Below, piece by piece: positions 1 through 7,235 of a stretch of 64,000 bases of DNA (the stretch's first letter is position 1; every line of letters begins with the position of its first letter). A model generated the notes under the pieces. The model saw nothing but the letters and a program-made list of their open reading frames with translations, had not been told where the DNA came from and searched no databases. Position numbers and translations under genes: made by a program. This DNA is from Pseudomonadota bacterium (GTDB lineage Bacteria; Myxococcota_A; UBA9042; GCA-2863065), in assembly GCA_005776725.1 (NCBI GenBank), contig SXOO01000267.1:1-64000 (forward strand). The letters run 5' to 3'.

Positions 1-1
1 C

Positions 2-1792
2 AAGGTGGTCTGGGGCCGTGAGTGGGACGCCCTGCTCGCCAACGACACCGAAGGGCGCCTCATCCGCCGGATGGGCGAGGCTCTCGACGGCGACTACCAG
101 AAATACTCCGTAGAGTCGGGCCAGTACATCCGGGAGCACTTCTTCGGGACGCACCCGAACCTGGCCGCCATGGTGGCCCACCTATCGGACGACGACCTCC
201 GCACCCTGCGCCGCGGCGGTCACGACTTCCGTAAGGTGTACGCGGCCTACAAGGCGGCGCAGGACGAGACCGACAAGCCCACGGTGATCCTGGCGAAGAC
301 GGTGAAGGGCTGGGTGCTCGGAGACGGTGCCGAGGGGCGCAACGTGGCCCACCAGACCAAGAAGATGAGCACCGAGGAGCTGCGCGCCTTCCGCGACCGC
401 TTGTACCTGGACATCCCAGACGACCAGCTCGAGGACCCGCCGTTCCTGCGCTTCCCGGAGAACAGCCCAGCCTACGAGTACCTCGTGGAGCGGCGCCGCG
501 CGCTCGGCGGCTTCGTGCCCGAGCGGCGCGACGGACGCGTCTCCGTCGCGGTTCCGGATCGGCTCTACTTCAAGAAGTACTTCGAGGGCACCGGCGACAG
601 CGAGGCCTCCACCACGGGCGCCTTCGCGCGCCTCCTGTCGCAGCTGCTCACCCACCCGGAGATCGGGCGCAGCATCGTCCCGATCATCCCGGACGAGGCC
701 CGCACCTTCGGCCTGGACGCGTTGTTCCGCCGCTACGGCATCTATACGGCGCACGGGCAGAACTATGAGCCGGTGGACGCAGCGCTGCTGCTCAGCTACC
801 GCGAGGCCACCGACGGTCAGATGCTCGAGGAGGGGATCTGCGAGGCCGGCGCCATGGCCAGCTTCATCGCAGCAGGCTCCACCTATGCCACGCACGGCAA
901 GCCGATGATCCCGTTCTACATGTTCTATTCGATGTTCGGCTTCCAGCGGACCGGCGACCAGATGTGGGCGGCCGGGGACCAGCGCGTGCGCGGCTTCCTC
1001 ATCGGCGCCACCTTCGGGCGCACCACGCTCCCCGGCGAGGGTCTCCAGCACCAGGACGGCCACAGCCACCTCCTGGCCTCCACCAACCCCAACGTGCGCG
1101 CCTACGAGCCCGCGGTCGCGTACGAGCTGGCGGTACTCGTGCAGCGCGGCCTCGAGGAGATGCTCGAGGAGCGCGCCGACAAGATCTACTACCTCACGGT
1201 CCACAACGAGTCGTACCCGCAGCCCCCGATGCCCGAGGGGATCGAGCAGGGCATCATCGACGGCCTCTATCGCTTCCGGCGCGCCTCCGTAACGACCGGC
1301 CCGCGTATCCACCTGTTCGGCAGCGGTGCGCTGCTTCGCGAGGCCCTGCGCGCGCAGGAGCTCCTGGCCGAGCTGGGCGTCTCCGCAGACGTCTGGAGCG
1401 CCACCAGCTACTCCGAGCTGCGCCGTGACGCCCTGGCCGCCGAGCGCTGGAATCGCCTCAACCCCATGGGGCCGTTCCGTGTCCCGAAGATCAGCGCGCT
1501 CGCCGCCGAGATCGATGGCCCCGTGATCGCCGTGTCCGACAACATGGCGATCCTGCCGGATCAGATCGCGCGGTGGCTGCCCAACGGCCTCCTGTCGCTG
1601 GGGACCGACGGCTTCGGGCGCTCGGACACACGCGCCGCGCTCCGGCGCCACTTCGAGGTCGACGCCGAGCACGTCGTGGTCGCGTCGCTGGGCCGGCTCT
1701 CGGCTCTGGGCCACCTGTCGAGCGACGCGGTGGCCGACGCGATTGCGCGGTATGGCATCGACGCCACGGCGGTCGACCCCGCGGTCGCGTGA
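2..1792 (+). CDS. aceE: Pyruvate dehydrogenase E1 component, homodimeric type (5' end outside window)
   Basis: Thiamine-diphosphate E1 of the pyruvate dehydrogenase complex; it decarboxylates pyruvate and acetylates the lipoyl arm of E2 in the cytoplasm. The visible 596 residues follow E. coli AceE (887 aa) from about its residue 290 to the end without gaps of note: a REHFFG block, RGGHD, an IPDEARTFG block, the activating Glu in GICEAGA (about residue 280 here), MIPFYMFYSMFGFQR, the GEGLQHQDGHSH active-site loop and the closing GTDGFGRSD / HFEVDAEHVVVA segment. The reading frame is open from base 2, so the true start and the diphosphate-binding first domain lie upstream. E2 and E3 genes do not follow; instead a HAD-type gene overlaps the stop by 4 bp. 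The family call is firm. Confidence 0.95.
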   Translation, partial: KVVWGREWDALLANDTEGRLIRRMGEALDGDYQKYSVESGQYIREHFFGTHPNLAAMVAHLSDDDLRTLRRGGHDFRKVYAAYKAAQDETDKPTVILAKTVKGWVLGDGAEGRNVAHQTKKMSTEELRAFRDRLYLDIPDDQLEDPPFLRFPENSPAYEYLVERRRALGGFVPERRDGRVSVAVPDRLYFKKYFEGTGDSEASTTGAFARLLSQLLTHPEIGRSIVPIIPDEARTFGLDALFRRYGIYTAHGQNYEPVDAALLLSYREATDGQMLEEGICEAGAMASFIAAGSTYATHGKPMIPFYMFYSMFGFQRTGDQMWAAGDQRVRGFLIGATFGRTTLPGEGLQHQDGHSHLLASTNPNVRAYEPAVAYELAVLVQRGLEEMLEERADKIYYLTVHNESYPQPPMPEGIEQGIIDGLYRFRRASVTTGPRIHLFGSGALLREALRAQELLAELGVSADVWSATSYSELRRDALAAERWNRLNPMGPFRVPKISALAAEIDGPVIAVSDNMAILPDQIARWLPNGLLSLGTDGFGRSDTRAALRRHFEVDAEHVVVASLGRLSALGHLSSDAVADAIARYGIDATAVDPAVA

Positions 1793-2622
1793 CGGCCTCA
1801 GTGGCGGAGGCCGACCTCGAGCGCTCCCTGCGAGCGCGCGGCGAGGCCCTGAGGGCGGCGCTCCGCCCCACAGATGTCGTGGTGGATCTGGACGAGACGA
1901 TGTGGGACTGGGTCCTGCCGATCCTGGAGCAGCCACGGCCGTGGCGGGGGCACACGGAGCACATCTTCCTGCGAACGCCGCTCCTGTGGCTGCTGGACGG
2001 CCTCCGTGGCTCCGCGCCGGAGCCGGTGCGGATCTGGACCGCCGGCTACGGCCTGCGAATCGACCGCATCGCGGCGCAGGACCCGCTGTTCGCGCGGGTC
2101 TTCGACCTCGGGCCCGGCGTCATCTCCGAGGCGGAACCCCACGTGGTCACGCGCCATGACTTCGTGCGCGCCTTCCGGCAGCGGCCCGAGGTGATCCGGC
2201 ACCCCGAGGGCTCGTGGATCGGCGAGAAGGTGCCCGGCATGCCCACGCTCGCCGGGAAGCCCGCGATCGACGCCGGACGGGTCCTGCTAGACGACCGGGA
2301 GACGAACTGCCGTCGCTTCGCGTCGTCGGGGCCCGGCCGCGCAGGAATCTGGCTCCGCGGCACCCCGAGACCGGCCAAGGACAACGTCCCCATGCGCCTC
2401 GGGGGCGGCCCGCCAAGGCGGCACTGGGCCACCGGGGTCGCCGAGGCGCTCGAGGCCGTGGCGCGCGGCCAGACAGGGGTGTTCGTGGTCGACCCTGTGG
2501 ACGGCGGACCCGAGCGCCAGGGGATCGGCGTTCAGCTGCCGTTTCGGGCGGTGGTGCGCGACTGGGTCGAGCCGGGCCGCGAGGTGGCGCGCGCGCTACG
2601 TCGCCGTGTCAGCGCGGCCTGA
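1789..2622 (+). CDS. HAD-like hydrolase/phosphatase, substrate unknown
   Basis: A 277-residue protein with the HAD phosphotransfer signature: DLDET at 33-37 (nucleophile Asp33, acid/base Asp35), a motif II Thr in RIWTAGY near 84, a candidate motif III Lys near 157 and the motif IV acidic pair in LLDDR near 168-169. The GTG start at 1789 overlaps the aceE stop (GTGA), implying translational coupling; a second GTG at 1801 is possible. The segment between motifs I and II could form a small cap. No signal peptide. I do not know the substrate; co-translation with pyruvate dehydrogenase E1 is suggestive only. It converges on the cbiX-like gene with about 40 bp between the stops. Confidence 0.75.
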   Translation: MTASVAEADLERSLRARGEALRAALRPTDVVVDLDETMWDWVLPILEQPRPWRGHTEHIFLRTPLLWLLDGLRGSAPEPVRIWTAGYGLRIDRIAAQDPLFARVFDLGPGVISEAEPHVVTRHDFVRAFRQRPEVIRHPEGSWIGEKVPGMPTLAGKPAIDAGRVLLDDRETNCRRFASSGPGRAGIWLRGTPRPAKDNVPMRLGGGPPRRHWATGVAEALEAVARGQTGVFVVDPVDGGPERQGIGVQLPFRAVVRDWVEPGREVARALRRRVSAA

Positions 2623-2665
2623 GCGCGCATCCCGCCGGACGTCAGGGCGGGTTCTGCGGCGCCGC

Positions 2666-3079
2666 TCATGGCCCCGTCACAGACTGCAGGACGAACGCGC
2701 GGAACGCCTCGCCGGCCCCGATGTGGGGCAACACCTCGATGCTCACGTGGGGGCTCGCTTCCAGCGCGGCCGCGATCAGCGCGGGGACGTCGCGACCGAC
2801 GTGGCGGCCGCTGTTCAGGAAGAGCGGCAGGACGCGGAGGTGAGTGAACCCCTCGTCCACCAGGCTCTGGACGGCCGCTCCGAACGCGGGCTGGGCCAGC
2901 TCCAGAAACGCCGCCACCGTGCGCCCCTGGCCATCGAGCCAAGCCGCCAGCTCGCGCACCTCGGCGTTGGCCTCGGCAGCCCGGCTGCCGTGCGCGATGA
3001 CGATGAGCGCGGAGCGGGGTGGGCTCAGAGGGCGAAGCCGCCGTCGACGTCCATGGTGCGACCCGTGAAGTAGTCGCAC
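2666..3079 (-). CDS. CbiX/SirB-like sirohydrochlorin chelatase family protein
   Basis: A small single-domain CbiX-type protein, a family that inserts Co or Fe into sirohydrochlorin or related tetrapyrroles. Seen: an N-terminal IVIAHGSR strand-loop whose His is the usual metal-binding base, then LPLFLNSGRHVGRDVP and the C-terminal VLPHIGAGE block with the second His. The start is uncertain. The first usual start codon is a GTG at 3079, giving 137 residues but overlapping the upstream SDR gene by 55 bp. A CTG at 3028 would give a 4-bp CTGA overlap and 120 residues, nearer to short CbiX proteins. It is last in the phasin-phaC-SDR-cbiX run; no other cobalamin or siroheme gene is visible, so the link to PHA genes may be only positional. 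Confidence 0.7.
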   Translation of the reverse strand: MRLLHGSHHGRRRRLRPLSPPRSALIVIAHGSRAAEANAEVRELAAWLDGQGRTVAAFLELAQPAFGAAVQSLVDEGFTHLRVLPLFLNSGRHVGRDVPALIAAALEASPHVSIEVLPHIGAGEAFRAFVLQSVTGP

Positions 3080-3771
3080 TCGATGACGAAGCGCACGGCC
3101 TTCCAGATGTCTTCGGGCTGTCCCATGCGGTTCAGCGGGATGGCCGCGAGGCACGCGGCGAGCGCCTTCTGGTTCATGCCTGCGGTCATGGGCGTCTCGA
3201 TCATGCCCGGCGCCACGGCGCCAACGCGGATCCCGAACTGCGCGAACTCCCGGGCCCACGTGAGCGTGTTCGCAGCGAGCGCGGCCTTCGCGGCCACGTA
3301 GTTGGTCTGACCGCGGTTCCCGTGGCGAGCGATCGAGCTCATGTTCACGATGACCGCGGGGCGCGCCTCGGAGACGGCCACCTTCGCCACGAACTCCCGG
3401 GCCATGAGCGTGGCGCCGGTGAGGTTGACCGCGATGACCGAGTCGAACTGAGCCTTCGAGAGCTTCACGATCTCGCCGGTGGTGCGGTCGCGCTTCACGA
3501 GAAGGCCGTCGCGGATGATCCCCGCGTTGTTCACGAGCGCGTTGAGCCCGCCCATGGCGGTGTGCGCCCACTCGACGAAGGCGATGCAGTCGGCCTCGTC
3601 TGACACGTCGAGGCGGCGGGTGTGGATGCCGGCCGGGAGCGCGGCGAGCGCTCCCTCGTCCACGTCACCCACCGCGACCTGGGCCCCCGCCTCCAAGAGG
3701 CGCTGCGCGAAGTGAGCGCCCATCCCTCGGCCACCGCCGGTGATGATGGCCTTAACCGTGTTCAATTCCAT
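3025..3771 (-). CDS. SDR-family 3-oxoacyl-/acetoacetyl-CoA reductase-like protein
   Basis: Short-chain dehydrogenase/reductase of 248 residues, the usual length. Rossmann motif TGGGRGMG at 11-18, NNAG at 81-84, catalytic Ser in the MSS block near 145-146 and YxxxK with Tyr158 and Lys162. The closing DVDGGFAL is typical of FabG/PhaB-type enzymes. It starts 9 bp after phaC on the same strand, so the natural inference is an acetoacetyl-CoA or 3-ketoacyl-CoA reductase that makes (R)-3-hydroxyacyl-CoA for the synthase. An insertion near 92-105 (KRDRTTGEIVKL) lengthens the loop before helix 5, which is unlike typical PhaB, so a broader SDR role cannot be excluded. The ATG start has no competitor nearby. 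Confidence 0.88.
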   Translation of the reverse strand: MELNTVKAIITGGGRGMGAHFAQRLLEAGAQVAVGDVDEGALAALPAGIHTRRLDVSDEADCIAFVEWAHTAMGGLNALVNNAGIIRDGLLVKRDRTTGEIVKLSKAQFDSVIAVNLTGATLMAREFVAKVAVSEARPAVIVNMSSIARHGNRGQTNYVAAKAALAANTLTWAREFAQFGIRVGAVAPGMIETPMTAGMNQKALAACLAAIPLNRMGQPEDIWKAVRFVIECDYFTGRTMDVDGGFAL

Positions 3772-3780
3772 GGCGTGTTC

Positions 3781-4899
3781 CTACGAAGGGGTAGAGTCAG
3801 GGGTGGAGCGGGCTTTCTTCTTGGCAGGCGCCGGATTTGGCGGCGCGGCCTCCTTCTTGGCGGGCCCCGGGTTCGGCGGCGCTTCGACCAGCAGGTGCTG
3901 GCGGAACCAGCTGACCAGCTTGGGGTACAGCACCTTCCGCGCCTTGGAGCCGACCACGGCGCCGACGTGCCCGCCGGACACGACGAACAGCTCGTTCGCA
4001 GGGCTCTTGGTCCGGTCGTGCAGCGCGCGCGCCGCCCCGAGCGGACAGATCGTGTCCCGATCCGTTGCGACGGTGAGCACCGGACAGGTGATCCGCCCGA
4101 GGTCCACCGCCTCGCCGCCGACCCGATGCTCGCCCTTCACCAGTCGGTTCTCTTGGTAGAGCTCCTTGATGTAGGTGACGTAGGCCGTGGCCGGGAACGG
4201 GATGTTGTCTGACGCCCAGGTCTCGAGCGCGTGGATCGCGTCGAGCGCCTCGTCGTCGTCGTGTTTGTCGATGAGCCCCACCCACTTCGCCAGCTGCGCG
4301 GGCGGGCGGAGCGCCACGAAGCCCGACTGCATCTGCGTGGGTGAGAGGTTTCCGGGGGCGGTCATGGCGGCCGGATCGAACCAGCGCGGGTCGACCATGG
4401 TGCCCAGGAGGCCCGCTTCCGAGAAGTCGAAGGGCCCAGCCAGGTTCACGAGCGTGCGAACGCCAGCCGCGCCCTTCAGCGCGGTGTAGATCCCGGACAG
4501 CGTGGCGCCCATGCAGTAGCCGAGCACACCGAGCTCCGGGGCCCCCGTGATCCGGCGCACGCGGCGGGCGAAGCGGTCGAGGCGCTCGACCACCTCGTCC
4601 CAGGTCATGTAGCGGTCCTCGTCTTCCGGGATGCCCCAGTCGAGGCAGAAGACGTCGAGCCCGCCCTCTACGAGGGCCTCGGCCACGCTGGAACCGGGTC
4701 GCAGGTCCAGCACGTACCACCGGTTGATCATGGAGGGGACCAGGAGCACCGGCAGCCGGTCGGGCAACGGCGCGCGGCTACCACGGAAGCGGTAGAGCGA
4801 CGCCGTCCCGTCACGGAACAGGACGTCCCGCGGCGTGGCCGCAGTGGCGGGGGCCTTGCGGACCCGGTCGAGGACCTCGAGGGGCGTGACCGCCAGCAT
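3781..4899 (-). CDS. phaC: Poly(3-hydroxyalkanoate) synthase PhaC, class III-like, with Lys/Pro-rich tail
   Basis: PHA synthase that polymerises (R)-3-hydroxyacyl-CoA at the granule surface. The 372 residues carry the lipase-like box GYCMG at 127-131 (nucleophile Cys129), the catalytic Asp in DRDTICP near 282 and His311 in SGGHVG. The short N-terminal part and overall length fit the class III/PhaC-PhaE type rather than class I/II (about 560-600 aa). The last about 35 residues form a two-fold repeat (PPNPGPAKKEA, PPNPAPAKKKA) that is Lys/Pro/Ala rich, absent from the second PhaC of this window and possibly a granule- or DNA-binding tail. It starts 4 bp after the phasin stop. No PhaE lies in this operon; the PhaE-like gene is at 10808. 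Confidence 0.93.
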   Translation of the reverse strand: MLAVTPLEVLDRVRKAPATAATPRDVLFRDGTASLYRFRGSRAPLPDRLPVLLVPSMINRWYVLDLRPGSSVAEALVEGGLDVFCLDWGIPEDEDRYMTWDEVVERLDRFARRVRRITGAPELGVLGYCMGATLSGIYTALKGAAGVRTLVNLAGPFDFSEAGLLGTMVDPRWFDPAAMTAPGNLSPTQMQSGFVALRPPAQLAKWVGLIDKHDDDEALDAIHALETWASDNIPFPATAYVTYIKELYQENRLVKGEHRVGGEAVDLGRITCPVLTVATDRDTICPLGAARALHDRTKSPANELFVVSGGHVGAVVGSKARKVLYPKLVSWFRQHLLVEAPPNPGPAKKEAAPPNPAPAKKKARSTPDSTPS

Positions 4900-4903
4900 C
4901 GGC

Positions 4904-5200
4904 TCAGGCCGCCTGCTGCGTGTAGGACTGCGCCTTCTTCGCGGCCTCGAGCGAGGCGGTGCGCATCTCGGCCGAGAGCTTCAGCGCGTAGTCGAGCTGG
5001 GCGTTGGCGAGGCGGTTGTACTCGGTGAAGGCCGCGCGGAACTGCTCCGCCGTGCGCGCCTCGACCTTGGCCCACTCCTCGGCTGCCTGCGTCCACCGCG
5101 TCACGAGCTCGGTCACGCCGGTGGTGAACAGCTTCTGTGTCTCGGTGGTGACCTTCTCGGTCATGGTGGTCTTCTCGGTGACGGTGTTCGTGTCGGACAT
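4904..5200 (-). CDS. Phasin (PHA granule-associated protein)
   Basis: A 98-residue, almost wholly helical protein: a Thr/Glu-rich N terminus followed by an amphipathic helix (TRWTQAAEEWAKVEART) and AAKKAQSY near the end, the pattern of phasins that coat PHA granules and separate polymer from cytoplasm. It has no Cys, no signal peptide and no membrane segment. The ATG at 5200 has an AGGAGA ribosome binding site 6 bases upstream. It is the first gene of the phasin-phaC-SDR-cbiX unit and lies directly downstream of phaR on the same strand. Its promoter region holds TGC/GCA repeats expected of PhaR control. Sequence similarity in this family is weak, so the call rests on composition plus context. 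Confidence 0.82.
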   Translation of the reverse strand: MSDTNTVTEKTTMTEKVTTETQKLFTTGVTELVTRWTQAAEEWAKVEARTAEQFRAAFTEYNRLANAQLDYALKLSAEMRTASLEAAKKAQSYTQQAA

Positions 5201-5252
5201 GGGGCTCTCCTGTCGCTGAGGGCGGCTCGGGCGCCGCGCGTTTCATGCCCCA

Positions 5253-5324
5253 ACTTTATTGCGGCGCAGCATGCCGTCAAGCCAGAGAATGTGCGTGCGC
5301 AGCATTTTTACTGCAACACGTTGC
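5253..5324 (-). promoter_or_regulatory. Phasin promoter with candidate PhaR operators
   Basis: On the minus strand TTGACG (5275-5280) and TAAAGT (5253-5258) are separated by 16 bases, a plausible sigma70 promoter about 50 bases upstream of the phasin start. Within that spacer is TGCGCCGCA (5260-5268), a TGC-N3-GCA dyad; extended to CTGC-N3-GCAA it matches 7 of 8 arm bases of the CTGC-N3-GCAG site I recall for Paracoccus PhaR. Two further dyads lie upstream: TGCGTGCGCA (5292-5301) and a perfect GCAAC-N2-GTTGC (5313-5324). Operator overlap with the promoter core fits repression of the phasin/phaC operon when no polymer is present. Confidence 0.55.
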
Positions 5325-5326
5325 TT

Positions 5327-5971
5327 CTACTTCTTTTTCTTGGCGCCTGGACGCTCTGCGCGCGGGGCCGTTACGCGCTCCGTGACCGTTCGCCGGAGCT
5401 CCTCGATCTGGCGCTGCAGCGAGGCCAGGGCGTCCAGCGTGCCGTCGGCTGGCTGCTCGTTCTCCCAGACGGGCTCCTCAGCGGGCGCCGGCTCGGGCGG
5501 CGGCGACCAGCGGGGTCCGTTTTGCTGCGGCGCAGACAGCCCGTAGACGCCTCCCAGGAAGCGCGCGATCGGGTTACCGGGAGAGACCGCTCGCATCAAC
5601 GGGTGGAGCGACATGACGCCCCGCGTACCTTCGCGTGCGGCGATGTAGAGCTCGAGGGCGGCCGACATGTAGCGCCCCAGGAACTCGGCCAGGGCGTCGT
5701 CTCCCATGCGCACGAGCTGGAGCAGCAACGGGATCGGCAAGAGCTTCCCAGCCCCCCGGCTCTCCAAGATGATCTGGGTGAGCGTGGCCTGCGTGAGATC
5801 GTCCCCGGAGGCCGCGTCGATCACCCGGACGTCACGCCCGCGCCGGATCTTCTCCGCCAGCTCCTCGAGGGTGACATAGCGGCTCTCGTCGGTCGCGTAC
5901 AGGCGCCGGTTGGAGTACTTCTTGATGACGATGGGCTCACGGGAGGTGAGGTCTCGCATGGTCTCCTGCAC
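5327..5971 (-). CDS. phaR: PHA synthesis regulator PhaR
   Basis: Repressor of phasin and PHA genes that leaves DNA when it binds nascent granules. The N-terminal PHA/PHB accumulation regulator DNA-binding domain is clear (about residues 14-70: IKKYSNRRLYAT, YVTLEELAEKIRRG, TLTQIILE), followed by a second conserved segment (about 80-130) and a Pro/Glu-rich linker, ending in a Lys run. Length is 214, within the family range. Two starts are possible, ATG 5971 and ATG 5959. It is upstream of, and co-oriented with, the phasin operon, with candidate operators between them. The Lys-ending tail recalls the Lys-rich tail of the PhaC encoded next door. Confidence 0.93.
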   Translation of the reverse strand: MQETMRDLTSREPIVIKKYSNRRLYATDESRYVTLEELAEKIRRGRDVRVIDAASGDDLTQATLTQIILESRGAGKLLPIPLLLQLVRMGDDALAEFLGRYMSAALELYIAAREGTRGVMSLHPLMRAVSPGNPIARFLGGVYGLSAPQQNGPRWSPPPEPAPAEEPVWENEQPADGTLDALASLQRQIEELRRTVTERVTAPRAERPGAKKKK

Positions 5972-6167
5972 TCGCGGTCTCGGGATCCCAGCGGCCCTGG
6001 AGGGCGCGCCGGTGAGCTGGCGCTCACGAGAGACTCGGGGCTCGCGAGCTTCGTCGGGCGCGGGAGTAGCGCGCCGACAGGGTCACTCTACCCCAACCAA
6101 GCGCGCCCCGGAAGGGCGCCTCACCGCGCCGCCGCAACGCAGTCGCAAGAATCTCCAAATGAGGTCC

Positions 6168-6197
6168 TTGACAGCGTTCGAAGGCAAGGCCTAAGGT
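6168..6197 (+). promoter_or_regulatory. Putative promoter of the 6210 lipoprotein operon
   Basis: A perfect -35 hexamer TTGACA (6168-6173) and a -10-like TAAGGT (6192-6197) are separated by 18 bases. Transcription would begin near 6204, only about 6 bases before the ATG at 6210, so the mRNA would be nearly leaderless; no Shine-Dalgarno sequence precedes that ATG, which is consistent. The rest of the 238-bp gap to phaR (5972-6209) holds one dyad, GCGCCC-N5-GGGCGC (6103-6119), and nothing else I recognise. Confidence 0.45.
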
Positions 6198-6209
6198 CCG
6201 TTCGCTGCA

Positions 6210-7235
6210 ATGCAACATCGAATCTCCCGCCTTCTTCTTCGCACCGCAGCGTCGGTCGCGCTCGCCGGCTGCGCCGATGGCTCCGCAGGAGCGGATTGCC
6301 GCGTCGGCGCCGAGTGCGCGTCGGGCGTCTGCGAGTCCGGCGGCACGTGCCGGCCGGTGGCGAACGACTCCACCGGGTTCATTCCGGGCGAGGTCGCGGA
6401 TGACGCCGGGCCTACGGAGACAAGCGACACCCGCGTCGACGAGCTCCCGGGCGATGTGCCCCTCCACCCAGACACGCCGCCGCTCGACATCCCCGACAAC
6501 CCGGCGCCCGCCTGCCAGCCAAACAGCGACGGCACGGTCTCGGCGGCCGAGGCGCCCTTCCCTACCGGGGTGACGGTCACGTTCCGCACCGCCCTGGGCG
6601 CCCCCGTGGACCTGGTCGGGGAGACGGTCGACGGGGAGCGCACCTGGGACCTCAGCGCGCCCGCCGCTGGAGACACCGATCTCCCGATCACCACGGAGCA
6701 GGTGCTCGACCAGTGGTTCGCCGGGCTCTTTCAGGGCGCGAGCTACGCCGCGCGGCTCACCGCTCAGAACTCGCTCCTCGGCGTCTTCCGGCGCACCGAC
6801 TCAGCGCTTCAGCTGCTGGGCGTTGTGTCGCCGGAGGCTGGCACCCTCCGCACAGAGCTCATCTACGACCCGCCGGTCGATCTGCTGCGCTTCCCCGTCA
6901 CGCTCGGCGCCGAGTGGATGATCGAGTCCAAGATCACGGGCCGCGCGGAGGGGGTGCCGTGTACGTCCGTGGGCGGCTGCATGGAGCGCTACCGCTTCGA
7001 GGTCGACGCAGCAGGCACGGTGCTCACGCCGTTCGGTGCGTTCCCCTCTCTACGCGTGCGGACCGAGCTCGACCGGAAGGTGGGGCTGGTCACGCAGGTG
7101 AGCCGCTCGTTCCAGTGGGTGGTCGAGTGCTTCGGCATCGTGGCCACTGTGAACTCGCAGGTGGGCGAGACGCAGATCGAGTTCAGCAGCGCGTCCGAGC
7201 TGCGTCGCCTGGCCCCCTGGAGCGCCGAGCCGTGA
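6210..7235 (+). CDS. Secreted lipoprotein, paralogue of the 9839 gene
   Basis: A 341-residue lipoprotein with a Sec/SPII signal: basic MQHRISR, hydrophobic core, lipobox LAGC with Cys21. A short Cys-rich stretch follows (CRVGAECASGVCESGGTC), then an acidic/Pro linker to about residue 95, then a globular domain starting at CQPNSDGTVSAAEAP. The globular part is clearly related to the protein encoded at 9839: both have C-PN-DG near the domain start, an aromatic WDL/WDW block, LIYDPPVDLLRFP versus LVYEDPIALFRFP, and a closing ECFG-V-A-S--GE---F--A-E-RRL/V block. Function unknown. It is first of four overlapping genes (next start overlaps TGATG at 7235). The two domain cysteines could form a disulphide. 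Confidence 0.82.
   Translation: MQHRISRLLLRTAASVALAGCADGSAGADCRVGAECASGVCESGGTCRPVANDSTGFIPGEVADDAGPTETSDTRVDELPGDVPLHPDTPPLDIPDNPAPACQPNSDGTVSAAEAPFPTGVTVTFRTALGAPVDLVGETVDGERTWDLSAPAAGDTDLPITTEQVLDQWFAGLFQGASYAARLTAQNSLLGVFRRTDSALQLLGVVSPEAGTLRTELIYDPPVDLLRFPVTLGAEWMIESKITGRAEGVPCTSVGGCMERYRFEVDAAGTVLTPFGAFPSLRVRTELDRKVGLVTQVSRSFQWVVECFGIVATVNSQVGETQIEFSSASELRRLAPWSAEP

Noticed and set aside
1573..1788. Extension of the HAD-like gene into aceE
   Set aside because: The added residues are out-of-frame aceE sequence; the GTG at 1789 gives a normal overlap.
182..1936. Long minus-strand open frame of more than 500 codons opposite aceE
   Set aside because: Runs antisense to a gene with strong AceE homology; composition is Arg/Gly/Ala rich as expected for an antisense frame in GC-rich DNA.
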